Shown one piece after another: positions 27,593 to 35,898 of a stretch of 64,000 nucleotides of DNA. The DNA is from Arthrobacter echini. GTDB lineage: Bacteria > Actinomycetota > Actinomycetes > Actinomycetales > Micrococcaceae. The notes under the pieces are model-generated. The model ran no database searches, was not told the origin of the DNA, and worked only from the letters and a program-made list of their open reading frames with translations. The stretch spans positions 124,001 through 188,000 of the forward strand of contig NZ_VSLD01000005.1 of assembly GCF_008107445.1 (NCBI RefSeq), written 5' to 3'. The position numbers were made by a program, and so were the translations under genes. Position 1 is the stretch's first letter, and each line of letters opens with the position of its first letter.

Positions 27593-28537
27593 CTAGCGCT
27601 GGGCGCGCTCGAGGCGGCGCATGCGTGCGGCCGTGGCCATGGGGACGGCCACACCGGCGGCCAGCAGCGCTGCGATGAGTGCGAGCGCCGGACCTCCCGT
27701 GTCCTCGGCGGCGGCAGCGGTCTGGACATTCAGCCCCTGATTGGTGGCGACCGGCGCCGGAGCAACTGGGGCAACACCGGGAACCACCGCCGGGGCTGCC
27801 GGTGCCGCGGCTGTCACGGGCACGACGGGTGTCGCGACCGGCGCCGGGACCACGACGGGCGTGACCGGATCCGCACCGATGGCGCTCGCGTCGCACGCTG
27901 CGAGGAACGCCTCGAACAGACCGAGCAGTTGATCGGCAACCGCCTCACCCACGCCCACCTGACCGAGGAGACCCTGGACCTCCTGGGCCGCGGCGTCGAG
28001 TTCCAGCTCCGCGGCAGCCAGCGCCGGGTCCTCGAAGGCCGCCTGGACAGCGGCATCGGCGGCGTCCGAGTCCGCAATGGCGGCCAGTTCCAGGTCTTCG
28101 GCCGCCTTGAGCGCCTCGCGGGCCTTGATGACGCGCTCATCGTTCTCGGGTTCATCGTCGGTGTCGACATTCTCCGCAGTGGCCAGGGCGACCGCGTCGT
28201 CGACGCTCTGCTGTGCGACGGCCACGGCAACCTCTGCGTCCTCGACGAGCTGGTAGGTGCGGTCCGCCTCGTCGAACAGTGCCTCGAGACCGAGTGCCGC
28301 TGCGATGCTCTCGTACTTCTCCTCCGCGATGACGACCGCGTCGGTTGCCGCTTCGAACCGGTCCACGAAGTCGACGGTGATACCGGCCGCCGCCAGTGCC
28401 GCCTCGAACTGCGTCGAGGCCTGCAGGCAGGCGGCGTCGCCGGGAGCGGCCGAGGCCATCGGGGTGCCGAGGAACAGTCCTCCGGCCAGAAGGGTTGCCG
28501 TCGACCCAGCAGCGACCCACTTCTTCGGAACAATCAT
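27593..28537 (-). CDS. Secreted wall-associated protein, probable sortase substrate
   Basis: A 314-residue Ala-rich exported protein. A signal peptide (MIVPKKW, hydrophobic core, ASAAP) covers about residues 1-31. A long alpha-helical, probably coiled-coil region (about 35-210) is rich in Ala/Glu/Asp with few aromatics. A Pro/Val/Ala linker follows. The C terminus carries AEDTGG just before a hydrophobic helix and a basic tail (RMRRLERAQR). That layout is a cell-wall sorting signal, with AEDTG in place of LPxTG. AGGAG lies 8 nt before the ATG. The sortase F gene directly downstream supports the pairing. Function is unknown. Confidence 0.7.
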   Translation of the reverse strand: MIVPKKWVAAGSTATLLAGGLFLGTPMASAAPGDAACLQASTQFEAALAAAGITVDFVDRFEAATDAVVIAEEKYESIAAALGLEALFDEADRTYQLVEDAEVAVAVAQQSVDDAVALATAENVDTDDEPENDERVIKAREALKAAEDLELAAIADSDAADAAVQAAFEDPALAAAELELDAAAQEVQGLLGQVGVGEAVADQLLGLFEAFLAACDASAIGADPVTPVVVPAPVATPVVPVTAAAPAAPAVVPGVAPVAPAPVATNQGLNVQTAAAAEDTGGPALALIAALLAAGVAVPMATAARMRRLERAQR

Positions 28538-28814
28538 TTTCGCGTCTCCTGAAACACGTAGTATCCCCCGGGCCATCCCCGACGGCGCAGCTGCGCAACC
28601 ACAGGGAAGCGGCGTCCTCCGAGGAGGGCGCCGCAGGGTTCCATGATGTCGCCGATCGTGAGACCAGGGTCCGATACTGGATGAACCCTGTGCGATCGCT
28701 GTACGACTCAACATAGGGCCACCACGGGGTCGCGACAAGAGACGCGACATGCGGGCGCCCATAACACTTCGGTATCGATCGGAGCCGCGGCGTTCGACCC
28801 GCAGGGGCGCCTGA

Positions 28815-29381
28815 TCAGCCGCCTGCCGCCAGCGCCTCGGCAGCCTTCGCGTACCGCGTCAGGACGTAGCGCTGCCCCAGCCGGGTCACGGGAGCCGCGA
28901 GCCGGTACAGCGCACTGGCCGGGACGCTGTAGGCCGAGCAGATGAACAGCACGCGGTTGTCGGCGGTCAGCTCCGCGTAGAAGCCCTCCTCGCCCCGCAC
29001 CGGATGACCGGGCAGTGTGCCGTACCCGAAACCTCCGCGTTGCCCCGGCACTGCCCGGCCTGCGCCGTCGAGCTGCGGGTCCCTGGCCCACAGGACCCGG
29101 CAGGGTGCCTTGATCCGCGCCGGGCCCACCCCGAGCCCGGACGTGACCTGTACCCCCGGCGCCGCGCGGTCGGCGTCGGACTCCATGGTCAGACCCGCGC
29201 CGCGGTGCAGGTCCCAGGCGAGGATCCCCTCCGTGAGTGCGATGAAAGCGGCCGACGGATCCTCCGCGCTGATCTCGTGGGTCTCCACCATGACGGTGTA
29301 GCCGGGGGGCCAGCCGCCGTCGAGCGACGCGGGATAGGGCCTGTCGGTGGCACCCTGCTCCTGGTACGTGAACTGCTCCAT
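28815..29381 (-). CDS. DUF1990 family protein
   Basis: A 188-residue soluble protein of the DUF1990 family. Recognisable segments are FTYQEQGATD near the N terminus, the central LTEGILAWDLHRGAGL, and the C-terminal GYGTLPGHPVRGEEGFYAEL with ICSAYSVPASALYRLAAPVTRLGQRYVLTRYA. It has no signal peptide or membrane segment. ATG 29381 is preceded by AAGGAG at 6 nt; an upstream GTG/ATG would add residues without better support. Family function is unknown; a lipocalin-like ligand-binding role is only a guess. It lies 88 nt downstream of the CoA-binding gene on the same strand. Confidence 0.75.
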   Translation of the reverse strand: MEQFTYQEQGATDRPYPASLDGGWPPGYTVMVETHEISAEDPSAAFIALTEGILAWDLHRGAGLTMESDADRAAPGVQVTSGLGVGPARIKAPCRVLWARDPQLDGAGRAVPGQRGGFGYGTLPGHPVRGEEGFYAELTADNRVLFICSAYSVPASALYRLAAPVTRLGQRYVLTRYAKAAEALAAGG

Positions 29382-29469
29382 ACATGCTCCTTCTTCCGGG
29401 GCAGGCATCCGATCGGCCAGGCTTGTCCTTGCCTGAATCCGGATGCCGTAGGCCGGATGCTACGGGGTG

Positions 29470-29886
29470 TCAGAGACCGAGCGCCGGCCCCTCGATGGCG
29501 GGGCACGCGTCCATGACGACGTCGAGCCCGGCGTCAGAGGCCCGCTGTGCCGCGGCCTCGTCGATCACGCCCAGCTGCAGCCACACGGCGCGCGCTCCGA
29601 CCTCGATGGCCTGGTCCACCACCGCTCCCACCTTCTCGGAGTTCACGAAGCAGTCGACCACGTCGATCTGCCCCGGTACGTCCGAGAGCCGCGTGTAGCC
29701 CTGCTGCCCGTGGACGTCGTCGCCCTTCAGGCTCACCGGGACGATCTCCATCCCGAGCCCGTCCATCAGGTACCGCGAGACGCCGACGGCCACGCGGCGT
29801 GGGTTGCTGGACAGTCCCACCACGGCCCAGCGGCCGTGCCCGGTCAGGAGCCTTTCGATCACGTCGGGATCGTTCTGGTGCGCCAT
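29470..29886 (-). CDS. CoA-binding domain protein (YccU-like)
   Basis: A 138-residue single-domain Rossmann protein of the CoA-binding family (as in succinyl-CoA ligase alpha N termini). WAVVGLSSNPRRVAVGVSRYL is the binding loop, followed by IVPVSLKGDDVHGQQGYTRLSDVP and VDCFVNSEKVGAVVDQAIEVGARAVWLQLGV, closing with DACPAIE. It is cytosolic, with no catalytic partner nearby. AGGAGG lies 4 nt before the ATG. It is divergent from the SAM-riboswitch operon. Physiological role unknown. Confidence 0.85.
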   Translation of the reverse strand: MAHQNDPDVIERLLTGHGRWAVVGLSSNPRRVAVGVSRYLMDGLGMEIVPVSLKGDDVHGQQGYTRLSDVPGQIDVVDCFVNSEKVGAVVDQAIEVGARAVWLQLGVIDEAAAQRASDAGLDVVMDACPAIEGPALGL

Positions 29887-29985
29887 GGTGCCTCCTGGTG
29901 CTTCTGCGTCGATTGTTACGGTCTCTATTACACGTCCTCGCCGTCCGATTTTGTTCACCCGCGCCTCCGAGCGTTTCATGGGAGT

Positions 29986-30146
29986 GACCATCCCGAGCGG
30001 CTGAGAGACCTGGATCAGTGACGCCGCAGCAACCCTGGTTGTCCGCATCACCCTGATGCCGGGCAGTAACGAGGTTCGAGCCATGGGACCACCGGCAGCG
30101 GTGGCAAGGCTCGATCCGTAGGGTGCTCCCGCCAGGATCGATGGAG
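29986..30146 (+). promoter_or_regulatory. SAM-I (S box) riboswitch
   Basis: P1 forms from CCATC (29988-29992) and GATGG (30140-30144). The core CGAGCGGCTGAGAGACC, then GTGACGCCGCAGCAACC, and the 3' GGGTGCTCCCGCCAGG match the conserved SAM-I aptamer blocks in order, with variable P3/P4 hairpins between. P1's 3' strand overlaps GGAG, the Shine-Dalgarno site of the next gene (ATG 30152). SAM binding should therefore hide the ribosome site and switch translation off. Confidence 0.88.
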
Positions 30147-30151
30147 ACACG

Positions 30152-30964
30152 ATGACTGCACTTCTGACGCCGGGCAGCACCCACCCGCACCACGACCACA
30201 GGGCCTTCGGCATCCGCTTCTCCCGGCTCGGGCAGAGTTTCGGCGCGGCGGAGAAGCGGCGCGCCGTCCTCCGCGATGTGAGCCTCGAGGTCCGCCCCGG
30301 TGAGATCCTTGCCATCCTCGGGGCCAGCGGATGCGGCAAGTCCACCCTGCTCCGGACGGCGGCCGGCCTCGACACTCCCGATACGGGCGAGGTGCTGATC
30401 GACGGCGACCCCGTCCGCGGCATCGACGAACGATGCGCGGTCGCGTTCCAGGAGCCACGTTTGCTGCCGTGGCACACACTCCGGGCCAATGTGGCGATGG
30501 GTCTGCCCAGATCCTCCAGCGCGAGTGCGGGCAAGGCCAGGGTGCTTGAACTGCTGGAGCTCGTGGGGCTCACGGCCTTCGCGAAGCACCGCCCGCGTGA
30601 AGTCTCCGGCGGCATGGCCCAGCGCACCTCCCTGGCGCGTGCGCTTGCCAGGAATCCCGGGGTGCTCCTCCTCGACGAACCGTTCGGCGCGCTCGATGCG
30701 CTCACGCGCATCAGGATGCAGGACCTTCTCCTGGACGTCCATCGTGTCAAACCCACGACCGTTCTGCTCGTCACCCACGACGTCGACGAGGCGTTGCTCC
30801 TCGCAGATCGCGTCCTCGTCCTCGGACCCGGTGAGGATGAACACGGCTCCACCGTCGCGGAGCTCCTCCCGGTCCCGGGTACCCGGCCGCGGGGGCGCAC
30901 CTCGGCGGATCTCGCCGCGCTCCGCAGCAGCCTGCTCTCGATGCTCGGCGTCGACGGCCACTAG
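30152..30964 (+). CDS. ssuB: Sulfonate/nitrate/taurine-type ABC ATPase
   Basis: A 270-residue importer ATPase of the SsuB/TauB/NrtD group. It has Walker A GASGCGKST, the Q-loop in VAFQEPRLLPW (the EPRLLPW motif is typical of SsuB), signature VSGGMAQRTSLARAL, Walker B VLLLDEPFGALDA, and the switch His in LLVTHDVDEAL. It is first gene of a three-gene operon under a SAM-I riboswitch, tying uptake to sulfur/methionine status. The substrate could be an alkanesulfonate, taurine or another sulfur compound; the riboswitch favours a sulfur source over nitrate or thiamine precursors. Confidence 0.85.
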   Translation: MTALLTPGSTHPHHDHRAFGIRFSRLGQSFGAAEKRRAVLRDVSLEVRPGEILAILGASGCGKSTLLRTAAGLDTPDTGEVLIDGDPVRGIDERCAVAFQEPRLLPWHTLRANVAMGLPRSSSASAGKARVLELLELVGLTAFAKHRPREVSGGMAQRTSLARALARNPGVLLLDEPFGALDALTRIRMQDLLLDVHRVKPTTVLLVTHDVDEALLLADRVLVLGPGEDEHGSTVAELLPVPGTRPRGRTSADLAALRSSLLSMLGVDGH

Positions 30965-31043
30965 GCCCCTCGGCGCCCTTCCCCCTCCTCTCGCCGCACA
31001 TCGTGCGCGCGTGTCCTCCTGCCTACCCTCCGAAGGATCCATC

Positions 31044-32069
31044 ATGCATCGCACCCTCCTGCCCCTGAGCCTCACGGCCGTCCTCGCCGTCGGCCTGACC
31101 GGCTGCCTCGCCGGAGAGGACGCCTCCACCACCCGGTCCACCGACGAGCCCGGTGCCACCGAACTCACCCTCGATTTCGCGACCTACAATCCGCTGAGCC
31201 TGGTGATCAAGGACCAGGGCTGGCTCGAGGACGAACTGGCCGATGACGGCGTCAGCGTCACCTGGGTGCAGTCGGCCGGCTCGAACAAGGCGAACGAGGC
31301 GCTGCGGGCGGGCGCCATCGACGTGGGCTCCACCGCGGGATCCGCAGCGCTCCTGGCCCGCTCGAACGGCTCGCCCATCAAGACCATCGACATCTACTCG
31401 CAGCCCGAGTGGTCGGCCCTGGTCACGGTGGAGGGCACGGGGATCACCGGCGTCGAGGACCTCCGCGGCAAGTCCATCGCGGCCACGAAGGGGACGGACC
31501 CCTACTTCTTCCTCGTCCAGGCACTTGAGGCCGCCGGGCTGGACAGCTCGGAGGTGACGGTCCAGAATCTGCAGCACGCCGACGGGTGGGCCGCCCTGAA
31601 CAACGGATCGGTGGACGCGTGGGCCGGACTGGATCCGATCATGGCATCGGCGGAGCAGGAGGGCGCCGATCTGTTCTACCGGAACATCGACTTCAACACC
31701 TACGGCTTCCTCAACGCCACCGAGGACTTCCTCACCACCAGCCCCGAGCTGGCGCAGACCGTGGTCGACGCCTACGAGAAGGCTCGCCAGTGGGCCACGG
31801 AGAATCCGGAGGAGACAGCGCGCATCCTCGCGGAGGAGGCGGGCATCGACGTCGAGCTGGCGACGACGGTAATCGTGGAACGGACGAATCTCGACGTCGA
31901 CCCCGTCCCCGGTGAGGCCCAGCGCCTCGTCCTCGAGACCGTGGGAGCGAACTTCGTGGAGACCGGCGACGTCTCCTCGCAGGACTCGATCGACGAGGCC
32001 CTCGACACGCTCTTCGACGAGAGCTTCGCGACGAATGCTGACCCCGACGCCATCGGCGCGGCCTCGTGA
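31044..32069 (+). CDS. ssuA: Sulfonate-type ABC substrate-binding lipoprotein
   Basis: A 341-residue lipoprotein with lipobox LTGC at about residues 18-21, then the periplasmic-binding fold of the SsuA/NMT1-like family: LDFATYNPLSLVIKDQGWLE, a QSAGSNKANEALRAGAIDVGSTAGSAALLA substrate loop, and LRGKSIAATKGTDPYFFLVQAL. It starts at ATG 31044, 79 nt after ssuB; CGAAGGA lies upstream at slightly long spacing. Its stop overlaps the permease GTG by 4 nt. The precise ligand is not readable from sequence. Confidence 0.85.
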   Translation: MHRTLLPLSLTAVLAVGLTGCLAGEDASTTRSTDEPGATELTLDFATYNPLSLVIKDQGWLEDELADDGVSVTWVQSAGSNKANEALRAGAIDVGSTAGSAALLARSNGSPIKTIDIYSQPEWSALVTVEGTGITGVEDLRGKSIAATKGTDPYFFLVQALEAAGLDSSEVTVQNLQHADGWAALNNGSVDAWAGLDPIMASAEQEGADLFYRNIDFNTYGFLNATEDFLTTSPELAQTVVDAYEKARQWATENPEETARILAEEAGIDVELATTVIVERTNLDVDPVPGEAQRLVLETVGANFVETGDVSSQDSIDEALDTLFDESFATNADPDAIGAAS

Positions 32070-32965
32070 GCCAGGGGTCCAGGACCGCCGTCCATGCCCG
32101 GACCGCTGCGTCCCGCACCGGTCAGCGGGGCGTTGTGGAGGACGACGCGACGAGCCGGTATGTGCGGGAATCCGCTCGCCCCGATCCGACCGGCACATCG
32201 GCAGGAGCACTCACGCGCCGCCCTGTGCGCCTGATGCTGGGGCTGATCGTTCCCCTTCTGGTCCTCGGGGCCTGGCAGTCCAACGCGGTGATCGGCGTCT
32301 TCAGTCCGGTCCAGTTGCCGCCCCCGGCGGCGGTCCTCGCGGCCGGCGCCGAACTGGCCGCCCGGGGTGAGCTCTGGCTCCATATCATCATCTCCACCCA
32401 GCGCGTGCTCATCGGCTTCGCTATCGGCTCCGTCCTCGGCCTCGCCGTCGGAGCGCTCCTGGGCCTCTCCCGACTGGCGGATGCGCTCCTGACGCCGGTC
32501 GTCGGCGCATTGCGCGCGGTACCCTCGCTCGCCTGGGTGCCGCTGCTCATCCTGTGGATGAAGATCGGGGAGGATTCCAAGGTGACGCTGATCCTCATCG
32601 GCGCCTTCTTCCCGGTCTTCACCACCGTCTTCGTGGCGTTGCGCCACGTGGACCGTGATCTCGTGGAGGCGGGGCGGGCCTTCGGGCTCCGCGGCATGCA
32701 GCTCCTCACCACGGTGCAGCTGCCGGCGGTGGTGCCCGCCATCTTCTCGGGCCTGCGTCTGGCGCTGGCCCAGGCCTGGCTCTTCCTGGTGGCGGCCGAA
32801 CTGATCGCTTCGTCGCTGGGGCTCGGCTTCCTGCTGATCGACTCCTCGAACAACGGGCGCACCGATCGGATCTTCCTGGCGATCATCCTGCTCGCCGTCA
32901 TCGGCAAGGCGACCGACGCACTCCTCGGGCTGGCCGAACAGTGGGCGGTACGGCGCTGGACCTGA
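32066..32965 (+). CDS. ssuC: Sulfonate-type ABC permease
   Basis: A 299-residue inner-membrane permease of the SsuC/TauC type with about six helices from residue 55 onward. The EAA-like loop is DRDLVEAGRAFGLRGMQLLTTVQLPAVVPAI, which contacts the ATPase. The first 45 residues are polar and cytosolic, longer than usual; the GTG overlapping the ssuA stop is the coupled start, although a later start is possible. It is last gene of the riboswitch operon, followed by a strong terminator. Confidence 0.88.
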   Translation: MSQGSRTAVHARTAASRTGQRGVVEDDATSRYVRESARPDPTGTSAGALTRRPVRLMLGLIVPLLVLGAWQSNAVIGVFSPVQLPPPAAVLAAGAELAARGELWLHIIISTQRVLIGFAIGSVLGLAVGALLGLSRLADALLTPVVGALRAVPSLAWVPLLILWMKIGEDSKVTLILIGAFFPVFTTVFVALRHVDRDLVEAGRAFGLRGMQLLTTVQLPAVVPAIFSGLRLALAQAWLFLVAAELIASSLGLGFLLIDSSNNGRTDRIFLAIILLAVIGKATDALLGLAEQWAVRRWT

Positions 32966-32995
32966 CCCTCACGTTCTGCACAGTCCACATTAAAA

Positions 32996-33034
32996 GGAAG
33001 CGGCAGGTGCCCCGTCCAAGCACCTGCCGCTTCC
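32996..33034. terminator. Bidirectional terminator between ssuC and LysM gene
   Basis: Perfect 15-bp stem GGAAGCGGCAGGTGC/GCACCTGCCGCTTCC with a 9-nt loop, between convergent genes. TTAAAA precedes it, giving a short T-run for the minus strand. Confidence 0.85.
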
Positions 33035-33054
33035 CGCATGGGATCGCTCCTGGG

Positions 33055-34062
33055 TCAGCGTGCGACCCGGACGAACTGTGCACCCGGCAGATCCGAGAGG
33101 GGGTGCTGCATGGTGAGGTTCCGCCCGTTCATGCCGCTGCTGATGACCTGTCCACCACCGGCGTAGATGGCCACGTGGCCGCCGGTGACCACCAGATCGC
33201 CGGGAGCCGGGCTCGAGACGGGTGTGCCGTAGTTCAGGAACTGCAGGGGACCGAGATCTCCCACAGGGATGCCTGCTGCGCGCAGTGCGACCTCTGCCAG
33301 CACGGTGCAGTCCTGGACGGCGCCGGCAGCGAGCTGCGCCTGGGCCGAGCCGAGGATGATGCCACCGAGGTTGCCTGCTGCAGGAGCGCTGACCACGGGG
33401 GTGGCCTTGGGCGCGGTCCTGCTGTTGATCCCGGTGGAACTGAGCTGGTAGTCCGAGGCAGCAGCAGCCGGGGCCGCGTAGGAAGCGGCAGCAGGGGCCG
33501 CGTAGGCGGCGGGCGTCGAGACCGCTACCTGCTGGGCAACGGGAGCAACGACGGCGGCCTGCTCAACGGCGGGGGCGATCGCTGCCACCTGCTGGGCAAC
33601 GGGTGCGACGACGGCCGCCTGCTGTGCGGCGGGAGCGACGGCGACGGGCACGGAGACCGTCCGGACCGGTGCGGCCACTGCGCCGGCGCTCGGCAGGACG
33701 ATGCTCTGTCCCGGCATGATGACGGAGTTCAGCGAGAGACCGTTCACGGCCAGGACGGCGGTGAGGTCCACGGCGTAGCGTGCGGAGATGGCGCCGAGCG
33801 TGTCGCCTGCGACAACCGTGTGGGTGCCGGCGGCGGCAGGAGCGGCGACGACGGCCGAGGCCGACGTGGTGCCCTGCTCCGTGTAGGTTCCGGCCTGTGC
33901 CGTACCCATGGCGCTGAGGGCGAGGCCCGAGGTGACGGCGACGATGGCGACGGGACGGCCGACGGTCGTGGCGTGTGCACGGGCTGCACGGGACAGACCC
34001 TGCAGCGCGATGTTTCCGTCGACGGCCGCGCGGTGGCGTGCCGGTGGAGTGTTTCGTGACAT
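33055..34062 (-). CDS. LysM-NlpC/P60 cell-wall hydrolase
   Basis: A 335-residue secreted peptidoglycan hydrolase. The signal region is long (about 1-58, basic start and a hydrophobic core ending AQAG). A LysM domain (about 78-123, THTVVAGDTLGAISARYAVDLTAVLAVNGL) binds glycan. A 100-residue Ala/Val/Pro/Gln-rich linker with AAVVAPVAQQV repeats leads to an NlpC/P60 domain at about 225-335. Its catalytic Cys is in QDCTVLAE, His in TGGHVAIY, and a polar third residue follows. GAGAGG lies 7 nt before the ATG. A c-di-AMP riboswitch upstream is the common control for such Rpf/NlpC genes in actinobacteria. Confidence 0.9.
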   Translation of the reverse strand: MSRNTPPARHRAAVDGNIALQGLSRAARAHATTVGRPVAIVAVTSGLALSAMGTAQAGTYTEQGTTSASAVVAAPAAAGTHTVVAGDTLGAISARYAVDLTAVLAVNGLSLNSVIMPGQSIVLPSAGAVAAPVRTVSVPVAVAPAAQQAAVVAPVAQQVAAIAPAVEQAAVVAPVAQQVAVSTPAAYAAPAAASYAAPAAAASDYQLSSTGINSRTAPKATPVVSAPAAGNLGGIILGSAQAQLAAGAVQDCTVLAEVALRAAGIPVGDLGPLQFLNYGTPVSSPAPGDLVVTGGHVAIYAGGGQVISSGMNGRNLTMQHPLSDLPGAQFVRVAR

Positions 34063-34078
34063 GTGTGTACCTCTCCCA

Positions 34079-34272
34079 TGCCTGCGGGGTGAGCTGTCGG
34101 GTTCGGATGGGAGTCACCCGGTCGCGGGCACCGCCGGTGGGCGGTGCTGTGCGACTTCACCCCGAGGACGCGGTCAGGAGGTCCTGTGCGCCCGGTGGAA
34201 CCATGGTTCCCCCGTCTCTGCCTTCATGTGTGCGGACGAGTCCCGGTCGGCGGCAGAGCTCGGCAATCCGAC
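34079..34272 (-). promoter_or_regulatory. c-di-AMP (ydaO/yuaA) riboswitch
   Basis: On the minus strand the conserved blocks occur in order: GCCGAGCTCTGCCGCC, GACGGGGGAACCA, TCGGGGTGAAGTCGC, GGGTGACTCCCATCCGAA and CCCGACAGCTCACCCCGCAGG. This matches the ydaO aptamer. It ends 16 nt before the LysM-NlpC/P60 start codon, so c-di-AMP probably lowers expression of this wall hydrolase. The rest of the 340-nt gap (34273-34402) holds only the presumed promoter. Confidence 0.9.
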
Positions 34273-34402
34273 CTGAAGAGCCTCACGTGGACGGAGGCAC
34301 TGGATGAGAGTAACCACCCCATGCGGGATTTGTCACATTCCGGTAACGTCGCCTATTGTTCCCGCCGGCGGGAGCGCACCGCGGCCCGCGAGGGGCGACG
34401 GA

Positions 34403-35209
34403 TCAGTGGGCGTCGACGATGGTGTCGTTCCGGCTGAACCGCCGATTCCTCAGCACCGGCAGGAACTCACGGACGTCGTCGACCCTGCGCCGCGTGACCT
34501 CGGCGCTGACAACCCCGCGTTCCTCGTTCTCCAGGTGCGCGAGCGGGATCCCCATGGGGTCGATCACGGCCGAATGACCGATGGTGTGGCCGCCGGAGGT
34601 CCCCGCTGCCGCGATCCACACCGTGTTCTCGATGGCCCGCGCCTTCAGCAGCGTCTCCCAGTGCTCGATCTTGTGCTCGCCCTCGAACCAGGCTGCCGGC
34701 ACGCAGAGCAGCTCCGCGCCGTCGTCGGCCAGTGCACGCGCCTGCTCGGGGAAGCGGATGTCGTAGCAGGTCATGAGCCCCACCCGGAGACCGCCGATCT
34801 CGGCGACCTTGATGCCGCCGTCGCCGGGCTTGATGCGGGTGGACTCCTGATAGCTGAACGCATCGTACAGATGCAGCTTGCGGTAGGTGTCCACGATGCG
34901 CCCGGTCGCGTCGATGAGCACGAGGGTGTTGAACGGGCGTTCCTCCCCGCTCGGCTCGTAGCCACCGGCGACGACGGCGATCGAGTACTCGGCCGCGAGG
35001 AACGACAGCTGCTGGACGAAGGAGGTCCAGTGGGCCTCCACGGCGTCCGCGAGCGCGCCCTCCACGGCACCGATGGAGAACATCGACTCCTCGGGGAAGA
35101 CGATCAGCGCGGAGCCGTCCGCACTGGCGCTCGCCGCGAGCTCCCGCATGACGCCCATGTTCACGGCGGTGTCCCCGCCGGGCCGGAACTGACCAACACT
35201 CACCTTCAT
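34403..35209 (-). CDS. Nitrilase-superfamily amidohydrolase
   Basis: A 268-residue cytosolic carbon-nitrogen hydrolase. The catalytic triad is visible: Glu in LIVFPEES (about 40), Lys in TYRKLHLYDAF (about 112) and Cys in GLMTCYDIRFPE (about 146). Residues around the Cys (CYDIRFPE) resemble the Nit/omega-amidase and predicted amidase branch rather than true nitrilases. Deaminated glutathione or an omega-amide is a plausible substrate but unproven. It is monocistronic, divergent from the DUF427 gene. Confidence 0.82.
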   Translation of the reverse strand: MKVSVGQFRPGGDTAVNMGVMRELAASASADGSALIVFPEESMFSIGAVEGALADAVEAHWTSFVQQLSFLAAEYSIAVVAGGYEPSGEERPFNTLVLIDATGRIVDTYRKLHLYDAFSYQESTRIKPGDGGIKVAEIGGLRVGLMTCYDIRFPEQARALADDGAELLCVPAAWFEGEHKIEHWETLLKARAIENTVWIAAAGTSGGHTIGHSAVIDPMGIPLAHLENEERGVVSAEVTRRRVDDVREFLPVLRNRRFSRNDTIVDAH

Positions 35210-35285
35210 ACTGCCGCCCTCTCCCTGTGTCCTCCGTCCAGCCTACAGACCCGCCCGAGGCACCCCCGGAGTAGCCTGTGTGTCC

Positions 35286-35792
35286 ATGAGGAAACCGCAG
35301 AACAACAGACGCGTGCCGCCCGGACCGGGCCAGGAATCGGTCTGGGACTATCCGAGGCCGCCCCGCGTGGAGAGGATGCCGGCGAGGATCGAGGTGCGCT
35401 TCGGCGGGCAGGTGATCGTCCGGACCAGCAACGCCGTCAGGGTCCTGGAGACGAGCCACCCGCCGGTCTACTATCTTCCGATCGAGGACTTCGTGCCCGG
35501 TGTGCTGGAGCCGGTGGAGAGCACCACGCACTGCGAGTTCAAGGGTGCTGCCGCCTACTTCGACGTCGTCGCGGGCGCCGCACGCAGCCTCCGCGGCGCC
35601 TGGACGTACCCCTCCCCCGTGCGCGGCTACGAGGAGCTCTCCACCCGGGCAGCGATCTATCCCTCACAGATGGACTCCTGCTCGGTGGACGGCGAGCAGG
35701 TCCAGGCACAGGAGGGAGATTTCTACGGCGGGTGGATCACCTCGGCCATCGTGGGCCCGTTCAAGGGTGCCGCCGGGACCTGGGGCTGGTAG
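35286..35792 (+). CDS. DUF427 family protein
   Basis: A 168-residue soluble protein with a DUF427 beta-domain (about 30-125): RIEVRFGGQVIVRTSNAVRVLETSHPPVYYLPIEDF, then THCEFKGAAAYFDV and AWTYPSPVRGYEEL. A 40-residue C-terminal extension (MDSCSVDGEQVQAQEGDFYGGWITSAIVGPFKG) is seen in some actinobacterial members. TAGCCT (35272-35277) lies 8 nt before ATG 35286, suggesting a leaderless or near-leaderless mRNA; a GTG at 35280 is possible but too near the -10. Function unknown. Confidence 0.8.
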   Translation: MRKPQNNRRVPPGPGQESVWDYPRPPRVERMPARIEVRFGGQVIVRTSNAVRVLETSHPPVYYLPIEDFVPGVLEPVESTTHCEFKGAAAYFDVVAGAARSLRGAWTYPSPVRGYEELSTRAAIYPSQMDSCSVDGEQVQAQEGDFYGGWITSAIVGPFKGAAGTWGW

Positions 35793-35898
35793 CACCGCGC
35801 GCCCTGCCCCATGTCCAGGGTCCGTGAAGGTTCCACTCATCGGGCGGTCATCCCGGTTTGCTAGTGTTCCACGCTGACCCACGACGCGAGGACACATC

